Positions 23,317 through 34,500 of a stretch of DNA of 64,000 nucleotides are shown here, one piece after another. The stretch's first letter is position 1, and each line of letters starts with the position of its first letter. Both the position numbers and the translations under genes were made by a program. The stretch comes from Podaxis mareebaensis (Eukaryota > Basidiomycota > Agaricomycetes > Agaricales > Agaricaceae). Location of the stretch: NCBI GenBank assembly GCA_018524725.1, contig JAEUWP010000137.1, positions 62,001 through 126,000 of the forward strand. Direction: 5' to 3'. The notes below the pieces were generated by a model that saw nothing but the letters and a program-made list of their open reading frames with translations, was not told the DNA's origin and searched no databases.

Positions 23317-23465
23317 GTAATTGGTTGAGGATTAAGACGGTTTGTGGTGACTGTTGAAATGCTTTGGTTTCTTTGCATGGATATGCCTTGATGTCTCGTG
23401 GACTCAGTTCATTGTTTCGTGTATTCAATACATATAACCTCCGAATACCAACGACTCAATACACA
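21036..23465 (+). repeat. Direct duplicated segment, unit 2
   Basis: Paralogous to 13480-15925, same orientation, about 7.6 kb apart, with similarity continuing about 150 bp beyond the stop codon. Intron sequences have mostly diverged while their sizes and positions are kept, which argues against a very recent copy. Confidence 0.8.
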
Positions 23466-24274
23466 AGGTATTGAAGATCGCTGTCGTAACTTTCTTTCAC
23501 TCTAGATGTGCTTTCTTGCTGGAACTCAAATCAGACCGACCGATACTCCTCTAGACAAATCTCCAGGCTGGAAGGAAACCAAGAACAAATTCTACCTTAG
23601 TTGGAGGAATTGGTCAATCAATCCTGCTTCATGCGGGTGACCACTATCAAGTCCGGGAGTTTTGCACCCGTCGCGAACAGTACTTGCCTGTGGAACATCC
23701 AGCCTGTCGTGCTTTTACGTCTGAGGCCACGATAACATGGTCTGGCCGCGACATCTTCGCCAGAACTCTGGAAGAAGGCAATATGTAATGACCACCACAT
23801 CCTGAATCCGTCATCATATGATGAAATGGAAGCAAAATGACAAATACGAGCTGAACCGTTGCTTGAAATTACGCGTAGTGTCTATTCGAACGCGGCCTGA
23901 TGCCGTTAAGACCCTCCCCAATGAGGTTTTTTGGATTACAAAGTCGTTGAGATTGAAGCGGAACTTTGGTAAGGTTGGCAATCCTTGGGGCTGCGAGTAA
24001 TATAGCGTACGGTTAGAAATATATTAAGGCGTTGAGGTTCAACCTTCCTCGGTATAACTCTCGTGGGTTGAAACGACTTGGCGTTGTCTTCGTGTGTTTC
24101 TTTTTTTTTTTGTATTTTTTACGTACTCGAACATTGTTTTTTGGGCCTTGAGCTGGTGGGTGGGCTGTCGCAACATAAATAGGTCCAACTCGGCTGTTCG
24201 ATGATCATGTAACCACTGTGACAATGAGTCAGATAAAGGACTCTTTAACTTTCGAACTGGATTGATCGATCATC
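23317..24274. other. Intergenic region without supported gene
   Basis: The left 150 bases are the duplicated 3' flank. The rest has only short frames. A T-tract (about 24100-24120) and several AT-rich stretches lie before the unknown gene at 24275. Confidence 0.4.
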
Positions 24275-24925
24275 ATGAGGGACCTGCTTGGCCTCAAGCC
24301 ATCTGCATCTGCCGTCTCTCGGTATATCGACTCTTTGGCAGAGGCAGCAAATGCTTCGAATGCCAAGATTCCAGAAGTCAAATCCTATTCTGATGCTGTC
24401 TACTTTAATTACTACCCTCTAGGCATCAGCCTACTCTTCGCTCCGAAGGACGGCTACAAGCCCAAGACTGGTCTCAAGTTGGACGAGCTGCAACAGGACA
24501 ATCTTGTCCTTGACAGCATCGACATCTATAACGTACCGAAGCCCAAGAATGACAGCAACGACAAGTCGACACCATCCCGCTCGGAACTTGCGTTCACGAC
24601 ATTTCCTCTTTCCCCCATCGTTTTACCGATTACCGGCCAGGCGAAAGACAAGGATGGAAAGCCGGTTGAACGGCCACCACAGTTGAACATCACCCCCGAA
24701 ACGTCTGGGAAGGACTTTGTGAAGGCGTTGGGGGAGCCAGACCGGAAAGGGGGTGGGACGGGACCGTCCTCAGGTTCTATCAATATTTGGTGTGAATGGT
24801 CGAATGACGGAGTTATGGTCGAGTTTGGCGGTGCGGAGGCGAAGGGGCCACGTGCATGGGATACGGGGAAGGATGCCATATGGAAGGTTATCACGTTTTT
24901 CAAGCCTGGAACGAAGAGGGAATGA
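24275..24925 (+). CDS. Conserved fungal hypothetical protein, single exon
   Basis: An uninterrupted 216-codon frame, unusual here because almost every neighbour is intron-rich. It begins MRDLLGLKPSASAVSRYIDS and contains DAVYFNYYPLGISLLFAPKD, GYKPKTGLKLDELQQDNLVL and SINIWCEWSNDGVMVEFGG. Periodic aromatic and Gly residues suggest a compact beta-rich soluble fold. There is no signal peptide or membrane segment. I have the impression of a small basidiomycete family but can assign no function. The neighbour at 25220 is also a small beta-rich soluble protein; whether they are linked is unknown. Confidence 0.75.
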   Translation: MRDLLGLKPSASAVSRYIDSLAEAANASNAKIPEVKSYSDAVYFNYYPLGISLLFAPKDGYKPKTGLKLDELQQDNLVLDSIDIYNVPKPKNDSNDKSTPSRSELAFTTFPLSPIVLPITGQAKDKDGKPVERPPQLNITPETSGKDFVKALGEPDRKGGGTGPSSGSINIWCEWSNDGVMVEFGGAEAKGPRAWDTGKDAIWKVITFFKPGTKRE

Positions 24926-25219
24926 GGTGCTGAATTATCAAGCTCACGGAAAGTCCTAAGGTCATTCGGCTGGTGGGCGGGAGTGCGAAACTATATAGAG
25001 GGATTATCAGGGGGTTATCACATTCGATTCTTAAACAGCCAAGAGAGGAAGCCTTCTCATGTCTGTTGACCTGGTGACAGAACGAGCACATATGATACAT
25101 CATTCGACGTTTCCTATCTTACCACACCTTGTCTCATGTGATTTTCCTTGACCACTTACATATTCAACCTAAATCCATTTCCTCTTGAACCTGTTTCCCC
25201 CTGATTCCCTGCAGCCATC

Positions 25220-25956
25220 ATGTCCGTCCCTGCCGACTTCACTATCCTCAACATCACCGGCAAGTTCACTATGGTATGCTTTGCATTGAAACGGGAGGGC
25301 CGTCTGGTCTTACGTTGCTGTTGAACAGAACAAAACGCTCACAAATATGAACGATGCGGATAAAATTCTTAGCCTCCAGGGTGTCGGGTGGATCAAGCGC
25401 AAGGCCATCCAATATGGCACGATCACCCTTCATGTCAAGCACTATAAGAACGAGGACAACGAAGAGAAGATCGACATCGACCAGACCATCACTGGTGGTA
25501 TTCCTGGAACCTCGGAGAAAAGGACATTGATTTGGAAGGAGAGGGAGAATGAGGATCACCTTTTTGGCTCTGTTATTGGAAAGTCGAGGCGCGTGAAGCC
25601 TCAAGAGCTTGAAGAGCTTTCCGACTTCTTGAAGACTGGTTGGACTGAAGATACCATGGAACACGGCCTCGTCCAGGCCTATGCCGAAAGCAACACTCCT
25701 AAGAGTGGAACTACGTGGATTGGAAACCAGGTTAGTGTGTTTTGGTCGGCGGAGAGGAGATTTGCTGAGCTGGTTTCAGACTTGGGGTATGGAGGTAACT
25801 AACGGCGAGAGGAGATATGCTCGCCACGTCGACTTCACCGGCCCACAGGGTGAGCATATACAGACTAAGTTGATATATGACTACCGTAAGTGGACAATCG
25901 TACCCCACAACGCTATCAATTCTGACGAATGTGCAGTTGGGCCACTCGACTCCTAG
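25220..25956 (+). CDS. Lipocalin-like domain protein (fungal)
   Basis: Four exons: 25220-25273, 25329-25730, 25780-25885 and 25937-25956 (193 aa). The last exon is 20 nt and supplies the terminal LGPLDS. Typical family blocks are DFTILNITGKFTMNKTL, LQGVGWIKRKAIQYGTITL, DIDQTITGGIPGTSEKRTL and GERRYARHVDFTGP. These match a fungal lipocalin-like family (calycin beta-barrel) thought to bind small hydrophobic ligands. There is no signal peptide, so it should be cytosolic. The ligand is unknown. Phase is exact at all junctions. Confidence 0.82.
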
Positions 25957-26133
25957 TGAGGGATCAATGAGTAGACTCTGTTAATGTATGACTATCTTAT
26001 CTGATACAATGAGCGGTGTGACCCCCTGATCGGGCCGTGTGATCTCAATCCTCTTCGCAAGTGATGGTCACCGTTGACGGAATCTCACAAACTAGTTCCA
26101 TCCCTTTCTTAGCTCCTTAGTCAATCTCTTAGC

Positions 26134-28278
26134 ATGCAGGACCCCTCGCCTGCAAGCTCGTCTACATCTCCACCGTCTTTCGTCTTGCAAGAACGTGACC
26201 CCGGAAAACTGAGTATTGAGCGCACCTTGCTGGACTCAGCCCTGTCGTTGACACCGCCGACAACTGTTCCAGCGTTAGAGTTTGAACAACCACAAGCGCG
26301 CCAGACATTACCAAGGAGGGTTTTCGCGAGATGCTCGAGGACACTGGCGTTGCAGCATCCCAAGGCATATTCGTGGATAAAACGTGTGGTCCTGTATGTT
26401 AGAGGGCCGCGGCCGAAGGCGGATCTACCACGTACGTTTCCCTACACAGTTGCAGCCCTTTATCTGAACTTACCTCCCCTAGCTATACAACCTCTGCTGG
26501 ACAGGAAATACCGTTTTGGAGACCATTACATCTCACTCTCAATAGAGTCCGCGCTCGTTAAACTCACCCGACCGCTCACAAGCCCATGGTTGTTCGTTCT
26601 CCTCGCAGCGGCGTACATCATTGGCTTTGCTTTCTTCGCCCGCGCTCAGTCATTCCTGACGCCACCCGAGTCCTTTATTGGCTGTACCTCGACATATTGG
26701 TTGGCGCACGACGGATGCGGGTTAGATGGCAGCCTGTGCGGACCATTCGTGGACGATGATCCGTTCGAGTTTAGGTGTCCGGCACAATGCGACAATGTCA
26801 TCTTGCAGAACCCAAGAACTGTTGGAGATGAGCAGATAGCTTTTGTACCGTTGATTGTCGGTGGTGGGGACGCCAACCGCACATATCGAGGGGATTCATT
26901 CATTTGTGCTGCTGCCATCCAGGCGTAAGTGGTTTCATTAACGTGTGGATGAATACTGACTATCTGATGTGCACGCAGTGGCGTAATTCCACGCTCAAGG
27001 GGCGGCTGTGGGAGTCTGCAATTGATTGGAAACTTCACGAATTACCTTCCAACCACAGAAAATGGACTCTCGTCAATTGGCTTTGCGAGCGTCTTCCCAT
27101 CGTCCTTCCGTTTTCTCTCGACAACATCCTTGACGGATTGCGATGATTTTCGCGACGATGCTCTCGCGTTTAACATCCTCATTACCTGCGCTCTTTTCCT
27201 CGTACTCCGGCCAAAGCCCCTCATACTCTTCTGGTCACTGGTCTGCGTCGGCTTCTGGCATGTGGTTCTTTTCTCCCAACCCATGGGCCCTCCTCCGAAA
27301 ATAGACGTGGCCTTTGGCACGTTCCTTCCCGCACTATTTATTGCATATGGCTTCTGGCGCCTCGCTTTCCGCTTCGTTTTGCCAGAATTCGTAACCAAGG
27401 CACCCCTCGAATCGTGCTGCCTGTATCTCTCTGGCTACTGGGTAGGTGTCCTATACAACCTCACCATTGACAAAATCCCTATCTCGCGTCTCCTCGCGTC
27501 CGACATTAACAAACGCCCCGGAGGCCTTGCGGCGTTCATAATCGTACTCATAATCGTGGTCATCCTCGTCGTCAATCAAGTTAGAGTGATAAGAAAGACT
27601 GGATGGTTGCCGTATTATGCGATGTGGTATATCTTTGGTGGTTTGGTAATTTTAGTCATGGCACTGTTACCTGGCCTACAGTTGAGGTTGCACCATTACA
27701 TTATCCCGATGGCGCTTTTGCCGGGGACGGCGTGGCCGACGAGATTGAGTGCGATTTACCAAGGACTACTTTTGGGCATGTTTTTGAACGGTAGTGCGGC
27801 ATTCGGGTTCGACCCGATTTTGCAGACGGCAGAAGATGTGAGTTGACGTTCCTTTTTTCTAGAAGCAATACTGAGTCAAATATGAAGTTGAGGCAGGATG
27901 GACCAATGGGCTCGCTCCTACCCGCGTTCCTGACGAATTCCACAAATTTTAACGCAAGTATTCCATTAGCAAATCAGATGATATTCTGGGATGCGCTGCC
28001 GGATGGATTTGACGGATTCTCATTGCTCGTGGACGACGTACAGAGGTACTCTGGAACGGCACTGAATTACTCGCTTGCAGCCCTACAGGAGGGGATTCCG
28101 CATTTCTTCAGGTTGGCTGTGAGTTTCAATCTTCCTTTCATTCACGTGTGGGTTTGGGGGAGCTAATTTGTTGGAATGTGTTTAGTTTACGTTTGACGGG
28201 CGATCGGGCGACTTCGCGATGCCTGCGACCTTGTGGCCGAATGGAACCTGGGTGGATCCTCTGCCTGGACCTTCATAA
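26134..28278 (+). CDS. LCCL-domain polytopic membrane protein
   Basis: Five exons: 26134-26431, 26483-26924, 26979-27837, 27888-28118 and 28186-28278 (640 aa). The first about 145 residues are cytosolic and Pro/Ser/Arg-rich. A transmembrane segment (WLFVLLAAAYIIGFAFFA) leads into a Cys-rich luminal region with the LCCL motif YRGDSFICAAAIQAG and RGGCGSLQLIGN, split by intron 2. At least seven further hydrophobic helices follow, including FNILITCALFLVLRP, PLILFWSLVCVGFWHVVLF, AAFIIVLIIVVILVVNQV and YIFGGLVILVMALLPGLQL. This architecture is a conserved fungal LCCL family of unknown function. The LCCL fold, first seen in Limulus factor C and Coch-5b2, may bind lipopolysaccharide-like or glycan ligands (inference). 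Confidence 0.88.
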
Positions 28279-29245
28279 CCGAGGGGCGGGTGTTCTTGGA
28301 GTCACGGTGTGGGATATCGACTCCGAGATGTAGATGCGCTGACATCCTGGACTATTATTAGTATTTTGCATGGGTTTTTTCTTTACGCTCGTTTAGTACT
28401 TGAGAGTTAGCCTTGGTCGCTGTTTCGTGTATGTTATTTCGTAGATGTTGAATGCCAGCTTAATGGACCACATCTAATCCTCTTAATCAATTCATCCTAC
28501 CCGCGAGGCGCTCCGCCGCGGCGTATTAACGATGACGATGCTCAGGCCTCAGATTAATGTATATCGCACATTCTTTTATGCTGGTTTCTTCATACATGTT
28601 CCATGTTTCATCCATCTCCTCGGTCTCACTCTACTGGATCCATTCGACTTCTCATTCTCGCCGATTCTCATTCTCTCCAACGCTATGACCCACTCACCAG
28701 ACTTATCGATGCCGGCGAAGTTTTACAGAATTCGCTAGGCAACATGACTTCTGAAGCCAATAACCGCTCAGCGATTCGCTGGAAGTCGTTCCAAAAGAAC
28801 TGTACGAAGTCACAAGAATAACAACACCACCGCGATAGTCAAGCCTCGAGGCTTCAGGAATGATTCGACGCGTTACTCCCCAGTGACACTCTGCTACTTT
28901 ACCACTCACACGGAACGTACCAGCACCGTGTCTTAATGTTCGTTCAGCCATTTGGGGAATTCGAGGCCGTTCGGAAGGTTTGAATCGAGGATTCGCCGCA
29001 GTTGATGTAGCGACGGTAGGAGAGCAATCTTGTACGATTCTTTTCTGTTGGGACCTTGTGGCAGAACTGGAATAGGTAGTATGTCTGGGGCTTGCGGGTA
29101 TATAAGGCTGGGGTAGTGGAACAGTTTGAGGGACAATTCAAACCCTATTTGCGGCGAGCTGGGGCCCCTCTTGCTTTCCTCGCCTTGGTCCAGCTCCCCA
29201 GCTCTCACTCAGTGATCTTTGCTTTATACGGGTTGCTCTGTTGCG
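28279..29245. other. Intergenic region without supported gene
   Basis: Short frames only. The minus-strand frame at 28933-29208 lacks an ATG and homology signs. I found no repeat boundaries or terminal inverted repeats. Confidence 0.4.
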
Positions 29246-30472
29246 ATGACGGGTGATACTCTCCTGCGATCAAAGCAAATTCATCCCTGTGGGGATCAGC
29301 CATGGCAGGGTCCTAATTGCCCTGTCAGGGAAATGGCACAGAAGCCCGAATTTGAGGAGTACTATCGTGAGTGTTCCGTTCATATTATTCGAGTTTCCTT
29401 TGTGATTGGGATTTGCGGAGGTGCTATTATCATCACACGTTAATATTATAATATTGCTGTGCACGTTGACCTTCCCGAGTCACATCATCACATGAAGATG
29501 GGAGTATAGAAACGCCTTGAGCTTTCACCGAGCTTCTATAGCCCTTTTGGGTTCTTGCTTCCTTCTGCTTCGTTATTTCATCGTCTAGTTCCATCACGAA
29601 AATTCACCACTGAAAACCCTATAGACTTTCTCAGAACAGACTTCAGATTCGACCAGTGGTTGTGCCGCCTCTGCGACCGCTTCGATCCATCTCCTACAGG
29701 CAAACCCACATTCTACCGCAAACGCAAGGCGATAGAACACGAGGGGTCACCGGAGCATCAACGCAGTATCGAATTATTCCGCAAGTACCTGGAGAATCTT
29801 CCGGCACAGGCTCAGAAGTATTCGGATCGTATGAAGGGGTGGGAGCCGCAGGGGGATAGCCTGTTCCCTGATGAGGTGTATAACAACTTGATGTGGCATA
29901 CCCCGGACGTGAGGAACGGGGTGGATTATGTTAATCGGTTTGTAACGTTCTGGATCGAGGATGTTGCGGCGGCTCAGGGCGAGGTCGATGAGGAAGAGTC
30001 CCCTCAAACTGTTCAGAGTAAGGGCCGAAGTTTGAGGGAGAAGAGGAGGACCAGGGGGGCACAGGTGGAAGTGCCCGTGCGTCATACTCGGCAGACGTTC
30101 GAACAGTTTTTTGACAGCCTCGAGTTTCCGTCAGAGAAGTGGGATGCCGCTTTTGATGGTGCCTATGGCGAGGATGGTTGGGGAACGCCGGCGGTTCCTG
30201 GCGCTAACGCGAACAAGGGGGAGACGACGAAGAAGAGGAAGAACGAACCTGATGCCGAAGGCTGGGTTGTACAGAAGGCTGGGAAGCGGAAATGGAAGGG
30301 AAAGGGCAAGGGACAGGTAGAACGCAAACCGAGCTCAAGCGGGAAAGGAGGGGACTCGCCGATCATTGGTCGGAATCTGTTTGCTCAGGTGGGTGCTTGT
30401 TTTCAAGCTATGACGACGTTATTGACAGTGCCCATGCAGCTTCAGGTTGATGACGGTAATGACGAAGTGTGA
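29246..30472 (+). CDS. Unknown protein with CxxC...H zinc-finger-like motif
   Basis: Probable exons are 29246-29366, 29589 (or 29625)-30388 and 30440-30472. The first intron is long (about 222 or 258 nt) and its acceptor is ambiguous, so the N-terminus is uncertain. The main exon encodes DQWLCRLCDRFDPSPTGKPT followed by RKAIEHEGSPEHQRSIE, giving a C-x2-C...H-x5-H arrangement that could bind zinc. After it come helical and acidic segments (NNLMWHTPDVRNGVDYVNRF), then a Lys/Arg/Gly-rich tail (KRKWKGKGKGQVERK) suggestive of nucleic-acid binding or nuclear import. The last 51-nt intron is in frame and could be retained. No known family assigned. Confidence 0.55.
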
Positions 30473-31579
30473 TTTGATCTGTCATGTTCACTGCGCCATT
30501 ATATACCGTCTCATTACCGTCCGTTTCCTTATCTCTCTCGCAATAGTGAGTCCATTACCGGAATTGTTCGCAGCTCGCCGTCCGTCTTTTGAATCACGTC
30601 TAGAATCTGCGTTCTCACATTGTCTCCACGTTGTACTTGTATCCATTTCTGATTTTGTACAGAATATGGAGAATATTGGATATTAATGTTTACATGTGCG
30701 GCCACCGCAGGATGACTGTCAGACAGGTCTCATACACTGTCACTCAATGGGCCTCTCTGACAGCCACACGGACGTCTGGAACCCGAGGCATGCCACTGGC
30801 CCTGAGTTCTATTTGGTTAATAGAACGATCACGACGGTCAATAGTTCTACGTGCACAGCAGCAACAGGGTTATTTCTTCCGCTGAGACTCATGGGTCGAT
30901 ACAAAGGCTTTTTCACTCCGCCTCATCTAGTCCTTTCGAGAAAGAACGTACCTCATCTCGGTGGCCACCCAGGAGCAAGAAAGACTGTATTAAGTACACT
31001 CAGCAGTCAGGAGGACTGCTCACCTCGGTCCCCACGCCAGCTGAACGGAGGAGGGGCCCGAGGGGGTAATTCACTCAGCGGCTGATACGACCACCCTCAG
31101 AGTGTGCCGGGTCGCAATGTGCCAGCTATCGAGTGGCGTTCCGAGCGTAACCTGTCGCCATGTTCTCCTCCAAGATCCTGGATTTCGCCTCACGACGAAC
31201 GGTGTGGGCCCCACTTACCATAAGGCAGACGATAATATGAGCAATAGGGGTAGCTTGTGATCTTTTTGTTTATGGGTAATGCGGAAATGTCGAATTTGAT
31301 GTCCCAGAGACTAAGGATGAAATAGCATCTCCTAAATGCATTCTAACTGCGATTGCTTAATATTTTTCAAAATTTCCCCATGGGCGTCCAACCACTCAAT
31401 ATTCAAATATTCAATGTTGTGGAATAGGCAATGCTTAGCGTGAGAATTGCACTATATTGATCTCCCTCCGTGTCAATTGAATGGAGTGCGATTCTACAGA
31501 GCTGATTGGTACATGTAACTTCGGTGGTCGTAGCACATCAGCATCTGCAGCTTAATTCTGTCTACATCAGCCCAGAATA
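30473..31579. other. Intergenic region without supported gene
   Basis: About 1.1 kb. A 129-codon plus-strand frame (30696-31085) contains no recognisable domain and is Ser/Arg/Gly-rich, so I do not call it. The right 400 bases are AT-rich and precede TRS85. Confidence 0.4.
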
Positions 31580-34500
31580 ATGGCTCGCGTTATACCGTCG
31601 TCGCTGAGCCCGCATGTCTGCGTCATACCCTCACCAGATCTCTCGGAATTACTCGAGGCGTCATCGCTGCCTTCGTTGCCAGAAATCCTGCAATCATTTT
31701 CGCCCCTTCCTCAAGGTTCTTATTTGTAACTCCCCGACAGAAGCATAGATATTCACCCCTCGTTTCTTGATCTGTTTCTCTAGTGACGACTCGGACGACA
31801 TCGTTGACTTCGGTACCCCATGCGACCTTTGCGCTGCGCTTTTCGGATTTGTACGAGATAGAAGAGGCGTGTAGAGAGGATGAGGAGCGGAGAGCAGCAC
31901 GGTTGATCGACTGGATGTCTGGGAGGATAAACAAGAGGTGTGCGAGATGGGTGAGTGAGATGGAGGGACCTGAGGGGAAAGAGAGGGAAAAGGATGCGTG
32001 GAGGACGCCATGGTGGGATGAAGTCAGAAGATGCGCGGAAGGGGACCATGTTCCTTCGAAGCATGAAGGGTGGAATCACCCGGTCGCCAGTGAGTCCTAT
32101 TCAGATGAAGTGAGCAGGATGCTGAAGATTTCGATGGATAGTCATCTTGGCTGCTTCGACGACCGCGCCCAATCCTCTCCAGGCCATCACTGCGCTTCAT
32201 GCTAGGCCCCTACAACTCCCACCTTGGGTCGACTCTAACTATCTCAAATATACCTTGATCATACACCCACAGAACTCACCGCTATCAAATGAAGAGTAAG
32301 TCGTCCATTCGACTCGTGTCTGTTGGTCCTATCCGCTTTTGTAGGGCTACTGCGCTATTCAACGCTGTCAAGAAGCAGTTTGGCCTCGATGTCTACCTAT
32401 TGCACCTTGCGTTACCTTCACCTCCTCCTCCTCCGGTTCCAGTTCCACTTCAGTTGCCACGTTTACCTCGCCCCACTCTCCCTGAATCCCCACCTATGAT
32501 GCGGAATCCGAAGAGAAATAGTACCAACGGTCCTGTAAACGCATCCTTGGACCCTGCTTCCCCAAACACTCTGCGTTTGGTACAAAGTGACATTCAGCAG
32601 ACTTCCAAGTTTGCAAGAGAGTTTGTAGTTGGATGTTTGATACCTTGGATGGAGAAGAACGTCTTGGAGTGGAGTGAAGCGGTGGGTCTGGACTCCCAAT
32701 ATCACATTGGATATTTGATTCAAATGCCTGACCTAGTTCACGAGTAATCGTCGGCTCCCTTCACGTCTCTTCTCCTCCACAAGAAGACTATTTGGATCTC
32801 CTTCTCCATCACCTACACCGACGCATCATTCTTCTTCATCTGTGGCATCCCTCCCTCGATCGTCCACGTCATCTATCAACGGTCCAAACGTACCATCGCC
32901 TCCGTCCCAACAAAGACGCTTGGCTGAATTTGCAACTATCCTCGGAGATTTCAAGCTTGCTGTTACAGTATGGGAGTCTCTGAGGAAAGAATCCAAGGGT
33001 GGTTCAGTAAGTCGTACATCACCCCGAATTTCCCCTGGGACATTAAACCATAAATGTCAGGATATCTTGCCAATATTGGTGTCGTCTTCGCCTGCATTAT
33101 CGTTACACGCCTCAAATGCTCTATCCAGTCTTCATGCAGGTAACCAAGATATCCCGCCGCAGGCCCTGTTCCGGGCTTTGTTAGCTGCTGTGAGATGGGA
33201 GACTGCTATTCCACCGCAGGATTTCTTGAGTGACGTACTGGAGGGTGAACGATGGTTGGTCTGGGCCGCTGGCAGTGTAGGTCATCTTCTTTTCCCAAGA
33301 ATAATACTCACCCCTTTGATATTACAGTCAGAGGAGGCGCCGGCTGCTCTTTTAATTGGCCATGCCGCTTATCTAACCTCCAAGAAATGGGCGAGGCGGA
33401 GGGCCGCGTATTGGTATGCTGTGGCTGCCAGTAGACTGGAAAAGTGTGGCATTGTACGCGACAGCCTCTTCCTTCCCTTGGGATCTGTGTTCATCGTGCC
33501 TTAGAAACCACTAACGATGCATTTCCTCCGGAAAGCTCAAGAACTCTACAAGTCCAGACCACCAAAGGAGCTGTCGCCGTCTTTCTGGGATGCGGAGGGC
33601 AAAAGCCCTGCTCAGAGTCCCTGGTTTGACGCCATCATGTCTGGAATTGAACATCCCCTGGGTCTGTCCAAAATGTTATACTTGAAATGGTGAACTGATG
33701 TCTACACTTTTTTTCAGGTCGGTTATTGTATACAACTGGGGATGTGTTATCTGCAGTGAAACTTTTCCTTGGTCTTTTGCGTGGCTCTGAGCCTTCAGGT
33801 GCACCAGCGATCAACAGCGTCCCCGACGGAGAGGCCAAGCAGCCAAGTAGCAGAGACAAACTCTCGTTGGACGATTTCCGTGTTGCTTTCGGGGTACGTG
33901 TGCATCATCTCTATTCGCGCCATTTTTCAACCTGAACTGGGTTTCACCTAGCATTTGAAAGCCACGGAACCTGAAAAGATTGCAACCGCAGATTTGAAAC
34001 TGCCCTTCAAGTTCTGCCAAGTCAAACAATCGAAACTGCGATTCCCTGGTGACGGTTCGTTTGGTGATGCTAATACTTGGGAAAGAAGAGAGGAGTCTTG
34101 GAGGGCGTTTTGGAGATCACAAGGCGGGAGGGAAGGGTTTGCGAAGAGTGGGGATATCGTTGTTGGCGGTGCGTGCATTTACCGACTTGGGGTCATTTCG
34201 GAAGCCTTGACTGAAGTCCTGCAGAGACTTTTTGGGTCGACCTTGTTGTGCGCAACCCTCTAGATGCCGAGCTCAACCTAGCTAATTTAACGCTCGTTGT
34301 GCGAGATGTCAGTTCATCTCAGCCGGAAAGTGAGTCCGACCCACTTGTTGATGTCGACATCATCGAGGACGTGGTCCTGGCTCCTCGTGAATCCCGCATC
34401 GTGAGTCCTTCCTATACTCCTACGCGCAATAGCTTAAACCACCTGAAATACAAGGTATCTATCGCAATTACCCCTCAACACTCGGGAACTTTCCATATCT

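Noticed and set aside
28532..29208. Short frames between the LCCL gene and the zinc-finger-like gene
   Set aside because: No ATG in the best minus-strand frame, no motifs, no consistent splice structure.
30696..31085. 129-codon plus-strand frame
   Set aside because: No recognisable domain, Ser/Arg/Gly-rich end, and no splice partners or homologous neighbours.
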